A DNA stretch of 64,000 nucleotides from contig NZ_CP043639.1 in NCBI RefSeq assembly GCF_014217605.1, forward strand, positions 1,077,501 to 1,141,500. Reading direction: 5' to 3'. Numbering within the stretch: the first letter of the stretch is position 1; every line of letters begins with the position of its first letter. Made by a program: the position numbers and the translations under genes. Under the pieces are notes generated by a model. It did no database searches and had not been told where the DNA came from. It worked only from the letters and a program-made list of their open reading frames with translations. Positions 45,626 to 55,557 of this stretch are shown in pieces. Source of the DNA: Sphingomonas sp. NBWT7. Its GTDB lineage: Bacteria; Pseudomonadota; Alphaproteobacteria; Sphingomonadales; Sphingomonadaceae.

Positions 45626-46435
45626 TCAACGCGCGGCGAAGCCGTGTCGGCGCAGGATCGCCTTGCCGTCCGGCGATAGCAGGAAGCGGCGAAAGCCCTC
45701 CGCAGCCGCGCTGCGGCCGCCGCGCAATCGCGCGATCGGATAGATGATCGGCGGGTGGCTGCGCGCGGGAAAGACGCCGGCGACCATCAGGCCAAGGGCG
45801 ACCCGCACGTCGGTCGCGTAGACGATGCCGTAGGGCGCCGCGCCGCGCTCGACCAGCGCGAGTGCGGCACGCACGCTCTCGGCACCCACCACCTTCGATC
45901 GCACGGCATCCCATGCGCCCAGCCGCTGCAGCGCCGCCCGGCCATAGCGCCCCGCCGGTACGGCATCGGGATCGGCCATTGCTAGCGGACCAGCCCCAAG
46001 GATCCGTCCGAGCGCCGCGCCCCGCAATCGCCCGACCCGCGTACTGCCTTTCGGCGCGACGACGACGAGGCGATTGCCTGCCAGCACCCCGCGGGTGCCG
46101 GGCACGACGAGTCCGCGCTTTGCGAGATCGTCCATCCACTCGGCGTCGGCCGACACGAAGATGTCCGCTGGCGCCCCCGCCGCCGCCTGACGCGCGAGCG
46201 CGGATGATGCGGCGAACGACAACGTCGGCCGCGCGTGACCGCGCCTCGCCCAGGTGTCCGCGGCATCGCTAAGCGCCTCCTGCATGCTCGCTGCGGCGAG
46301 AACCCGCGGTGCACGTATTTGCGCGCGCGCAGCGACCGGCAGCAGCCCCGCGAGGAGCAGCACGAGCGCGGGCAGCCACATGGTCAGACCGCGCGATGGC
46401 GAAGCGGAGGCTGGGAGGCGATCGGAAACCGTCAT
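45626..46435 (-). CDS. modA: Molybdate-binding periplasmic protein
   Basis: A 269-residue substrate-binding protein with a signal region (MWLPALVLLLAGLLPVAARAQ). The mature start RVLAAASMQEALSDAADTW and SFAASSALARQAAAGAPADIFVSAD are typical of ModA, including Ser residues that bind oxyanion. PIARLRGGRSAAAEGFRRFLLSPDGKAIL closes the fold. The start at 46435 (ATG, two codons after a TTG) gives a long leader before the signal; ATG at 46381 would begin directly with the signal and is a good alternative. It leads the modABC operon. Confidence 0.93.
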   Translation of the reverse strand: MTVSDRLPASASPSRGLTMWLPALVLLLAGLLPVAARAQIRAPRVLAAASMQEALSDAADTWARRGHARPTLSFAASSALARQAAAGAPADIFVSADAEWMDDLAKRGLVVPGTRGVLAGNRLVVVAPKGSTRVGRLRGAALGRILGAGPLAMADPDAVPAGRYGRAALQRLGAWDAVRSKVVGAESVRAALALVERGAAPYGIVYATDVRVALGLMVAGVFPARSHPPIIYPIARLRGGRSAAAEGFRRFLLSPDGKAILRRHGFAAR

Positions 46436-46499
46436 CGGCACTCTGTCCCTACCAGACTGGCACGCCTCGCGTTCCCACGCGGCGCCGCCCGTCCATGCC

Positions 46500-48179
<1,680 letters not shown>

Positions 48180-48276
48180 CGGTCGCCTGTGCTCCGGAAT
48201 GAAGATAAGGGAAAATGTCGCGGCATATGTAATGGCGCGCTCGGCCGTTGGCAAACCGCCGCCAGCGACCTAGGCG

Positions 48277-49689
48277 ATGGCAATGATCACGCGCCTCCCA
48301 CTCGCCGCCCTGCTCCTCGCCACCGCCGCGCCGGCACTGGCGCAGCGCGCGGCACCCTCCGCCCCCGCCCCGGTCGATCCGCAGGTCGCGGCGCTCCGCG
48401 ATGCGGCGCTCGGCGATACCGTCGCCTATGACATCGTCGAGGGCATGACGACCGAGGTCGGCCAGCGGCTTGCCGGCACCGAGGCGGAAGCGCGGGCGCG
48501 ACGCTGGAGCGAGGCAAAATTGAAGGCGCTCGGTTTCAGCAACGTGCGGATCGAGACGTATCGCATGCCCGTATGGGTTCGCGGCGAGGAACGGGCAGAA
48601 ATCCTCGCGCCCTTTCCCCAAAAACTGAATCTAGTCGCGCTGGGCAACTCGGGCGCTACTCCGGCGAAAGGGATTGACGCCGAGGTAGTGATCTTCCCGA
48701 CCTACGGCGATCTCGCTGCGGCGCCCGCCGGCAGCCTGAAAGGCAGGATCGCCTATGTTGGCAATGCGATGATGAGGACGCAGGACGGCTCGAGCTACGG
48801 GCAGGAAGGCGTGGCACGCTTCGCCGGTCCGGCGCTGGCTGCCCGCAAGGGCGCCGCCGCGATCGTCATCCGCTCGATCGGCACCGACACGCATCGCCTG
48901 CCGCACACCGGCACGACCAATTTCCCCGACGGCACCGCTGCGATCCCCGCGGCGGCGCTCTCCGTCCCAGATGCCAAGCTGCTCGAAGCGATGGCGCGCC
49001 GCGGGCAGCCGATCCGCATGAAGCTCGTGTTGACGCCACGTCAGGTCGGCGAGCAGGAGTCGGGCAACGTTATCGCCGAGGTACCGGGCACCGATCCGAA
49101 TGCCGGCGTCGTCCTCGTCGGCGGCCATCTCGACAGCTGGGATCTCGCCACCGGTGCGATCGACGACGCGAGCGGCGTCGCCATTACCGCGGCCGCGGCG
49201 AAACGCATTCTGGACAGCGGCAAGCGGCCTCGCCGCACGATCCGCGTTGTCTGGTTCGGCGCGGAGGAGGTCGGTGGCTTCGGCGGGCGCGACTATGCCG
49301 CGAAGCACGGTGCCGAGCGACACGCGCTCGCCGCGGAGAGCGATTTCGGCGCCGATCGCGTGTGGCGTTTCGAAACGACGCTGCCGGAGACCGCCGGCGC
49401 AGTAGGCGATCGCCTCGCCACCGCACTGTCGCCGCTCGGGATCGTACGCGGCACCGGTCGCGCCGGCGATGGCTCGGATATCGCCCCTGTAATCGCGCTC
49501 GGCGTAGCCGGGGTCGACCTCAATCAGTCGGGGCTCGACTATTTCGACACGCATCACACGCCCGACGATACGCTCGACCGCGTCGATCCCGAGAAGCTGC
49601 GGCAGAATGTCGCTGCCTGGACGACGATGCTCGCGGTCGTTGCCGACGCGCCCGAGGAAATCGGCCCAGTCGTGCGCCCGGCGCGCTAG
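48277..49689 (+). CDS. Secreted M28-family zinc aminopeptidase
   Basis: A 470-residue exported metallopeptidase: signal peptide LPLAALLLATAAPALAQ, a protease-associated-like insert at ~130-230, and the M28 catalytic core with zinc ligands in GGHLDSWDLATGAIDDASG, GAEEVGGFGG (catalytic Glu) and ESDFG, and FDTHHTPDDTLDRVD for the last His. The family includes plasma glutamate carboxypeptidase-type enzymes. It is divergent from ettA with a ~97-bp gap holding no obvious operator. Confidence 0.9.
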   Translation: MAMITRLPLAALLLATAAPALAQRAAPSAPAPVDPQVAALRDAALGDTVAYDIVEGMTTEVGQRLAGTEAEARARRWSEAKLKALGFSNVRIETYRMPVWVRGEERAEILAPFPQKLNLVALGNSGATPAKGIDAEVVIFPTYGDLAAAPAGSLKGRIAYVGNAMMRTQDGSSYGQEGVARFAGPALAARKGAAAIVIRSIGTDTHRLPHTGTTNFPDGTAAIPAAALSVPDAKLLEAMARRGQPIRMKLVLTPRQVGEQESGNVIAEVPGTDPNAGVVLVGGHLDSWDLATGAIDDASGVAITAAAAKRILDSGKRPRRTIRVVWFGAEEVGGFGGRDYAAKHGAERHALAAESDFGADRVWRFETTLPETAGAVGDRLATALSPLGIVRGTGRAGDGSDIAPVIALGVAGVDLNQSGLDYFDTHHTPDDTLDRVDPEKLRQNVAAWTTMLAVVADAPEEIGPVVRPAR

Positions 49690-49818
49690 TTCGGTTCGTC
49701 GCGAACCTTGCTGGCAGATGAATTTCTCGATTGACCCATCAAAATGCTGCGGTATTTGCCGGGGCTCGCGACGGCACAGGGTCGGCTGCGAAACGAATAT
49801 ATGCTTGGGAGCATTCGA

Positions 49819-50085
49819 ATGAAGAAGATCGTTCTGATCGCTGCCGCCGCCGGCCTGATGTCCGTGGCTGCTTGCTCGAAGTCGCCGGAGGCGGCCGCTG
49901 TTGAGAACAACGCGGACATGATGGCCGACAATATGGAAATGATGGCGGACAACCTCGAGGACATGGCCGACAACTCGAGCAATGGCATGGCCGCTGCTGG
50001 TCTTGAGAACGCCGCCGACAACCTCGAAGACGCAGCGGACAACGTCCGTGACGTCGCCGAGGAGAAGGCCGACAACATGCAGTAA
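49819..50085 (+). CDS. Small outer-membrane-type lipoprotein with MADN/AADN repeats
   Basis: An 88-residue protein with a lipobox signal (LIAAAAGLMSVAAC, Cys ~19). The mature part is a set of roughly 7-residue units, N-x-x-D-M-M-A-D-N, then NLEDMADN, NAADNLEDAADNVRDVAEEKADN: an acidic, likely amphipathic helix or coiled coil, somewhat like Lpp/entericidin-type envelope lipoproteins. GGGAG seven bases before ATG 49819 supports the start. I assign no function. It is followed by an intrinsic terminator. Confidence 0.8.
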   Translation: MKKIVLIAAAAGLMSVAACSKSPEAAAVENNADMMADNMEMMADNLEDMADNSSNGMAAAGLENAADNLEDAADNVRDVAEEKADNMQ

Positions 50086-50125
50086 GCCTTGCGGGCCTTC
50101 GGGCTCGTGGCTTGATGCAATGAAC

Positions 50126-50160
50126 AGGGCGTTCCCGGATCGGGAGCGCCCTTTTCTTTT
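50126..50160 (+). terminator. Intrinsic terminator after the small lipoprotein
   Basis: GGGCGTTCCCG (50127-50137) pairs with CGGGAGCGCCC (50141-50151) with one wobble, followed by TTTTCTTTT. The stem is strong and the T-run nearly continuous. Confidence 0.9.
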
Positions 50161-50223
50161 ATGCGCGCGACGGCGACGGCATTGCGGCACGCCGACGCAA
50201 CCTCTAGGCACCGCGGCACGCGG

Positions 50224-50297
50224 GGGCCTGTAGCTCAATTGGTTAGAGCTGGCCGCTCATAACGGCTAGGTTGCGGGTTCAAGTCCTGCCGGGCCCA
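50224..50297 (+). tRNA. tRNA with anticodon CAT, probably tRNA-Ile2
   Basis: Acceptor GGGCCTG pairs with CGGGCCC (one G-U), D-arm AGCTCAATTGGTTAGAGC, anticodon stem-loop GGCCGCTCATAACGGCT, T-arm GCGGGTTCAAGTCCTGC, discriminator A; CCA is not encoded (ACCG follows). The T-loop TTCAAGT and general resemblance to ileX-type genes favour tRNA-Ile2 (lysidine-modified CAU reading AUA) over elongator Met. Confidence 0.85.
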
Positions 50298-50347
50298 CCG
50301 CGTATCGCTTGCATGGTAGGGCGTGACCGCCTACCGCACGCCGGCGT

Positions 50348-50424
<77 letters not shown>

Positions 50425-50437
50425 CCGCCTCGCCGCC

Positions 50438-51460
50438 TTACCGGCCGGCCATCTGCTGAACGTCGGCGATCAAGATTTCGGGCGTCGTCGATGCGACCCC
50501 GAGCTCGTCGAGCAGGTCGAGCATTACGTCCCACCAGCGGTGAAAGCGCGCGAGGTCACCCGCATCGCGGACATAGGGCGTGTTCCCGGGAACGAGGCTC
50601 GGCGAGTGAAACGCAAAGTTGAGGAGGCGCCTCCCCTCACCGACCGCGACGCGCACCGCCTCGCACGCCTCGGCGATGGGGACACCTTCAGGCGTCAGTG
50701 GCACGCGCGACAGCAGCCCCGTGCGCGCCAGAACGCCGCGCCCGCGCGGGGCCGCCCCCGCCAGCCGATGGAGCGGGCGCCCGACCCGACGCAGCGTGCC
50801 GGTATAGACGGTCGTCAGCGGCACCTCGACGATCGCGCCGCCCGAGCCCGTACGAAAGGCGTCCGGCCCGATCAGCGAGAAATCCGGCCCGCCCGCCGGC
50901 CGATAATCGTGCCGCGCGCGCATTGTCGTATCGAGCCGATAGCCGCGCGCGTGCAGCAGACGCAGGGTGTTGCGGCCCAATCCATAGCGGCCCGATCGGA
51001 ACGCCACCGGCGCCTGCCCGAACGCCGTCGTGATCGCTGATGTCAGCGCATCGATCTTCGCCGCCTCGAGCGCGACCGGCAGATTGCCGGCATAGGAGCT
51101 GTGCACCGACACGATCTCGTCGTGCGGCGGATTTACCCAAGCGTGCAGCTGCGCCCCGATCGATCCCGAACCATCGGCGACCATCGCCTTGAGGATCGCG
51201 GCGGACGCTTCGTCGACAACGACGGGATAGTCGCAGAGGTAGCAGGGAAAGACGCCGCGTTCGGCAAACCGCTGGTGCCTATCGGGCAGCGCCGCGATCG
51301 CCGTCACCGACCGGGCGCCGCGCGCGAACGGCGCCGACCAGTCGAATTCCTCTTCCGTGTCGACGAAAACGACGAAGCGGGCGCCGCGCTCTTCCGGCCA
51401 GCGAATCAACTGCTCCGGCGCGGGGGGCGGCACGCGCCAGCCATGCGAGCCCGCCGCCAC
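50438..51460 (-). CDS. Polysaccharide-deacetylase-like protein (WalW type)
   Basis: A 340-residue protein without a clear signal peptide. The first acidic motif is FVVFVDTEEEFDW (~29-41), similar to the Asp motif of NodB-type deacetylases, followed by a His-containing segment (IGAQLHAWVNPPHDE) and FRSGRYGLGRNTL (Arg motif). The last motif is LLNFAFHSPSLVPG with a His. It resembles proteins called WalW in sphingomonads, as I recall; I do not know a verified activity. Its start is 2 bp from the stop of the histidine-kinase-like gene, so the two form an operon. Confidence 0.72.
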   Translation of the reverse strand: MAAGSHGWRVPPPAPEQLIRWPEERGARFVVFVDTEEEFDWSAPFARGARSVTAIAALPDRHQRFAERGVFPCYLCDYPVVVDEASAAILKAMVADGSGSIGAQLHAWVNPPHDEIVSVHSSYAGNLPVALEAAKIDALTSAITTAFGQAPVAFRSGRYGLGRNTLRLLHARGYRLDTTMRARHDYRPAGGPDFSLIGPDAFRTGSGGAIVEVPLTTVYTGTLRRVGRPLHRLAGAAPRGRGVLARTGLLSRVPLTPEGVPIAEACEAVRVAVGEGRRLLNFAFHSPSLVPGNTPYVRDAGDLARFHRWWDVMLDLLDELGVASTTPEILIADVQQMAGR

Positions 51461-51462
51461 CG

Positions 51463-53181
51463 TCAGTTCGTCGACGCCTGCCCTACCGCGTCGGACGACG
51501 CCGCTGGCAACACCACACGCACGTGACCGTCGGGGAACGACAGCGTACCGCCGAGCTCGGCCGCGAGATTGCGGATCAGGCGAAGCGCGAAGCCGGTGCC
51601 GAGCAGTGGCTTGCCCGGAAGGTCGGCCTCCAGCTCGGCGTCGAGGCGCAGCAGCGCATCTTCGGTCAACGCCGCCAATGCACGTGGCCGGCTGATCGTG
51701 ACGGCGATGCGATCGCCGGCGCGATCGGCTGACAGCGCTACCGCCTCCTGCGCCTGCGCGGCGGAGACGATCGTGGCAAGCAGGCGAGCGAACAGACGTT
51801 CAGTCGCGCGATCGTCGCAGGCGAAAGCAAGCTGCGAATCGACCACGCCGAGCGTAATGCCGCAGCGGCGAACCTCGGCAAGTGTCGAAAGCTCGCCCAC
51901 CGCACGCGCCAGCAGGCCGGACACGGGAACGACGCCGGGCCGCAGCTCCAGCGCATGCCCGTCGATTCGTGCGGCAAGGTCGAGATCCTCGATCGCGGCA
52001 ACGAGATCGGCAGCCTGCGCGCGGATCGCCGCCGCGCGCTCGCGGTACGCAGGCGCGACGGGCCCAAGCAACTGCGCCTCGATCAGCTCGGAAAACCCCG
52101 CAATTGCATTGGTGGGCGTGCGAAGCTCGTGCACCAGCCGTCGCAACCCTTCCGACTGCCCGCTCCCGGATGGTCGCACCGCGCTCTCGTCGACGCGCGG
52201 TCGCCGCCCGCCGCCGCGATAGCCCAAGAAGCGTCCACCAACGGGATCGAACATCGGGACGGCCGATAGTCGCCAGTCGCCGGCGATCGCCGACGCGCCA
52301 GGCAGCGTCAGCCGCGCGTCGGTGAAGGCGGTACGGCGACGGAACGCACCGGTGACGATCCCGTCGACCGGCGCCGCGCCCTGCCCATCGGCGCGCGCGA
52401 TCGACAGGCCGATCACCGCGCCGCGCGGGGCCGCGTCGGTCCATGACACGATGCCAGCGGCGTCGGTCTCTAATCGAAAGGTGTCGATCCGCTCCGGCGT
52501 TGCGACCGGCGTCGGCGTTCCGCGCGCGCGCTGGAAGGTCGCGATGCGATCGACCAGGTCGGCGATCTCGAACCCGGTCGGCTCCGGCACGGGCTCGGTG
52601 CGTGCAGCGCGGCGGGCGAGCGCGACGACGGGGAGTGCGTCGGTCAGCAACCCGACCGGCTTGAATGGACCGGTGCCGACCGGGGGCGGTACCGGGCGAT
52701 CGATTGGCGCCGACGGCGGCGCGTCGGACGTGGTGTCTGCGGCCGGTGGCGCATCGAAGCCGATCGTGAAGTCGGTCGAGCCGAAGCTTTCCAGCCCGCG
52801 CGCCACCACCGGATCGAGATCACTTCGGTTGCGCAGCGTCGCGCGGCCGACCGGCCCAAGCGTCGGCAGTAGCGCGATCCAGTCGGCGGCCGGCAGCCGC
52901 GCCGCGCGCAGCGCCGCCGCCGCAATCGCTGGTTCGTCCTCGGCAAGCAGCGCGACGAGACCAACCGGCGGCCGTGACAGCGCGAGCCCTCGTGCGACGG
53001 CAGCACGGACCGCGGGCGGAACCTGCGGGCGCAGCGTCCGCAGGCGATCCAGCGTTGCAGCATCGGCAGCGGCGCGACCGCGCGCAATTAGGTCGACCAA
53101 TTGGCGGAACGTCGCCTGTGCCCCGAATGCGGTGGAGGCATCGGCGGCGAGCACGGTATTGAGACTGTCGTCGAACCGCAC
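51463..53181 (-). CDS. Degenerate sensor histidine kinase-like protein
   Basis: A 572-residue protein with no membrane helix. Residues ~20-135 are helical and resemble a DUF2336/HEAT-type domain. A PAS-like region is at ~230-325. The H-box is present: His351 in LVHELRTPTNAIAGFSELI. The ATPase domain is weak: the N-box position (RLFARLLATIVSAA, ~463) lacks Asn and no DxGxG G1 box is visible, though a G2-like GTGFALRLI remains at 528. It may bind ATP poorly or act as a phosphotransfer/scaffold protein. The GTG at 53181 is the best start. No response regulator is adjacent. Confidence 0.75.
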   Translation of the reverse strand: MRFDDSLNTVLAADASTAFGAQATFRQLVDLIARGRAAADAATLDRLRTLRPQVPPAVRAAVARGLALSRPPVGLVALLAEDEPAIAAAALRAARLPAADWIALLPTLGPVGRATLRNRSDLDPVVARGLESFGSTDFTIGFDAPPAADTTSDAPPSAPIDRPVPPPVGTGPFKPVGLLTDALPVVALARRAARTEPVPEPTGFEIADLVDRIATFQRARGTPTPVATPERIDTFRLETDAAGIVSWTDAAPRGAVIGLSIARADGQGAAPVDGIVTGAFRRRTAFTDARLTLPGASAIAGDWRLSAVPMFDPVGGRFLGYRGGGRRPRVDESAVRPSGSGQSEGLRRLVHELRTPTNAIAGFSELIEAQLLGPVAPAYRERAAAIRAQAADLVAAIEDLDLAARIDGHALELRPGVVPVSGLLARAVGELSTLAEVRRCGITLGVVDSQLAFACDDRATERLFARLLATIVSAAQAQEAVALSADRAGDRIAVTISRPRALAALTEDALLRLDAELEADLPGKPLLGTGFALRLIRNLAAELGGTLSFPDGHVRVVLPAASSDAVGQASTN

Positions 53182-53255
53182 GCCGCGCCCTCGTCGGGCC
53201 CACGATCCATTCGCGCCCTGCGTCCCCTTAACGCGGCTGAGGCAGGCCGGAAACA

Positions 53256-53304
53256 GCGCAATTTGCGCACGTCGCATTGTGGGACAATTGCGTTTGCGCG
53301 CAAT
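53256..53304. promoter_or_regulatory. Palindromes in the divergent Lrp/kinase promoter region
   Basis: GCGCAATTTGCGC (53256-53268) is a perfect 6-1-6 palindrome; TTGCGCGCAA (53294-53303) is a second perfect palindrome nested in ATTGCG-n6-CGCAAT (53287-53304). Both share the TTGCG/CGCAA half-site, about 32 bp (three helical turns) apart centre to centre (53262 and 53298 give ~36). They lie 54-100 bp before the Lrp start, as expected for autoregulation. Confidence 0.4.
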
Positions 53305-53357
53305 TATCCTATGGTTGGGCGTATGTTAATGGTTACGATGATGCGTGCGACCGTCTG

Positions 53358-53828
53358 ATGGCGCTGGACAAGATCGATCGCCAGATATTGGCGCTGCTGC
53401 AAGACGATGGCCGTATGACCAACGTCGACCTCGCCGAGCGCGTCGGGCTGACGGCGCCGCCATGCCTCCGCCGCGTGCGCTCGCTCGAGCAGGCGGGCGT
53501 CATCCGCGGTTATCACGCGGTGTGCGACCCGGCGCTGCTCGGATTTCCCATCACCGTTTTCGCGATGGTCAGCCTGCGAAGCCAGGCGGAGCATGATCTC
53601 GCGCTGTTCGAACGCCATGTCGCCGGCATCCCCGAAGTGCGCGAATGCCACATGCTCAATGGCGAAATCGACTTCATCCTCAAGATCGCCGCCCCCGATC
53701 TCGAAACGTTCCAGCGCATCCTGACGACGCATCTCACCGCGGCGCCGAACGTCGCTAGCGTCAAATCGTCGCTGACGATCCGCACCGCGAAGATGGCGCC
53801 GGGCGTTCCGATCGACGATGCGGCGTGA
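53358..53828 (+). CDS. Lrp/AsnC-family transcriptional regulator
   Basis: A 156-residue DNA-binding regulator. The helix-turn-helix is at ~5-50 (LDKIDRQILALLQDDGRMTNVDLAERVGLTAPPCLRRVRSLEQAGVIRGY), then the RAM/AsnC ligand domain (VFAMVSLRSQAEHDL to VASVKSSLTI). It probably senses an amino acid; the ligand is unknown. The ATG at 53358 (MALDKIDRQ) fits the family; longer frames add non-conserved residues. It is divergent from the degenerate kinase and shares its promoter region. Confidence 0.93.
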   Translation: MALDKIDRQILALLQDDGRMTNVDLAERVGLTAPPCLRRVRSLEQAGVIRGYHAVCDPALLGFPITVFAMVSLRSQAEHDLALFERHVAGIPEVRECHMLNGEIDFILKIAAPDLETFQRILTTHLTAAPNVASVKSSLTIRTAKMAPGVPIDDAA

Positions 53829-53858
53829 GGCCGGCCGTGACCGGAACCGCGCAGACGA

Positions 53859-54872
53859 TCAGAAAAGCAGCGTGAGCGCGTAGAACCCTGCGCCGACGAT
53901 CGCGGAGGCGGGGATGGTGATGATCCACGCGACCACCACGTTGCTCGCGGTGCCCCAGCGAACCGCAGACGTGCGCCGCGCAACGCCGGCACCGATGATC
54001 GCGCCCGTGATCGTGTGCGTCGTCGAGACGGGAATGCCGAGCGCCGACGCGGTGAACAGGACGATCGATCCGCCGGTCGACGCGCTGAATCCCTGGTGCT
54101 GCGACAATTTGGTGATCCGCGAGCCCATCGTCTCGATGATCTTCCACCCGCCCGACAGCGTGCCGAGCGAGATGGCGACGTAGCAGCTGATCGCCACCCA
54201 GTGCGGCACCTCGAACTCGCCGCTGAGATAGCCGGTCGAGTAGAGCAGCACGGTGATGATCCCCATCGTCTTCTGCGCGTCGTTCAGCCCGTGGCTCAGC
54301 GAATAGGCCGCCGACGAGATCAGGTGTAGCACACGAAAGCGTCCATCCGCTTGCCGCACGGTTGCTCGGCGCAGCGCCCAGCTGCTCGCCAGCATCACCA
54401 TCATCGCGAGAATCATGCCGAGCGTCGGCGACACGACGATCGCTAGCAGCGTCTTGGTCAGCCCGCCGATTTGCACGCTGTTGACGCCGGCGTGCGTAAT
54501 TCCCGCACCGACGAGACCGCCGACGAGCGCGTGGCTCGACGACGACGGAATGCCCTTCTGCCACGTCACCACGTTCCAGAACATCGCCCCGCCCAGCGCG
54601 CCGAAGATCACGGCCGGCGTCACGGCGTCCTGGCTGATCAGCCCCTTGCCGATCGTCTCGGCGACCGCATGCAGACTGGGAACCGCGAGCGTCAGGAAAT
54701 AGGCGGCGAAATTGAAGAAGGCGGCGAACAGCACCGCCTGGACGGGGGACAATAGCCGCGTCGCGACGACGGTCGCGATCGAATTGGCGGCGTCGTGCAA
54801 TCCGTTGAGGAAATCGAAGGCCAGGGCGACCGCGATCAGGCCGATCAGCAGCGGTAAGGCGAGTTCGTGCAT
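53859..54872 (-). CDS. pit: PiT-family inorganic phosphate transporter
   Basis: A 337-residue inner-membrane low-affinity phosphate/cation carrier with ten or so helices in an inverted repeat. The two PiT signatures are FDFLNGLHDAANSIATVVATR (~19-39) and SHGLNDAQKTMGIIT (~205). SSSSHALVGGLVGAGI and the matching STTHTITGAIIGAGVARR complete the family pattern. It lies 12 bp after the DUF47 gene, which normally regulates it. It is the second phosphate uptake route in this window. Confidence 0.94.
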   Translation of the reverse strand: MHELALPLLIGLIAVALAFDFLNGLHDAANSIATVVATRLLSPVQAVLFAAFFNFAAYFLTLAVPSLHAVAETIGKGLISQDAVTPAVIFGALGGAMFWNVVTWQKGIPSSSSHALVGGLVGAGITHAGVNSVQIGGLTKTLLAIVVSPTLGMILAMMVMLASSWALRRATVRQADGRFRVLHLISSAAYSLSHGLNDAQKTMGIITVLLYSTGYLSGEFEVPHWVAISCYVAISLGTLSGGWKIIETMGSRITKLSQHQGFSASTGGSIVLFTASALGIPVSTTHTITGAIIGAGVARRTSAVRWGTASNVVVAWIITIPASAIVGAGFYALTLLF

Positions 54873-54884
54873 GGGGATGCGGGC

Positions 54885-55535
54885 TCAGGCGTGATCGATG
54901 ACGATGCCATCGATCTCGTTCGCGACATCCTCGAAGGCATCCGAGATCTTCTCGAGATGCTTGTAGATCTCGCGATCGACGACGAAGCGCATCGGATCGC
55001 CGCCCGCTTCCTGATGCTTCTCGAACAGCCGGCGAAGGCCCTGCTCGTGCAGCTGGTCGACCGAACCTTCCAGGTTGACGAGACGCTCGGTCAAATCGTG
55101 GAGTCGCGGGCCGTTGCGCGCGATGTCGGGCAGCAGCCGCATCGCTTCCGCACTGACGCCAGCGGCTTCCAGCATCAGCCGCGCCATCTCGTGCATATCG
55201 GGGGCAAAGCTCTGCACACCGTAGATGCGCACCGCGGTCACCGCGGCGAACATCGCGTCGATCGCATCGTCCATGCGGTTGATAAGCCCGCTGATCGCGC
55301 TGCGGTCGAACGGCGTCAAGAACGTGACGCGCACCGTCTGCAGCACGGTGCGCGTGATATCGTCCGCCTGATGCTCGAGATCCTTCAGCCGCGCGATCAG
55401 CGTCTCGGCATCGGCCTCTCCCGCGAAGATGCGCGTCGTCGTCTCCGCCGCCTGCAGCGTCACCGCGGCATGGGCGTCGAACAGCTCGAAGAAATTGCCG
55501 CGCTTCGGAAGGAGGCGCTGGAACCAGGCAAACAT
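54885..55535 (-). CDS. DUF47 (PhoU-like) PiT accessory protein
   Basis: A 216-residue all-helical PhoU-related protein. Metal-binding E/D motifs are HQADDITRTVLQTV (~52) and KISDAFEDVANEIDGIVIDHA (~192), with LINRMDDAIDAMF near 82. DUF47 proteins are paired with PiT transporters and are thought to control phosphate flow. It precedes pit in the same operon. Confidence 0.92.
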   Translation of the reverse strand: MFAWFQRLLPKRGNFFELFDAHAAVTLQAAETTTRIFAGEADAETLIARLKDLEHQADDITRTVLQTVRVTFLTPFDRSAISGLINRMDDAIDAMFAAVTAVRIYGVQSFAPDMHEMARLMLEAAGVSAEAMRLLPDIARNGPRLHDLTERLVNLEGSVDQLHEQGLRRLFEKHQEAGGDPMRFVVDREIYKHLEKISDAFEDVANEIDGIVIDHA

Positions 55536-55557
55536 CGATGATCCTTATGATTGGCCG

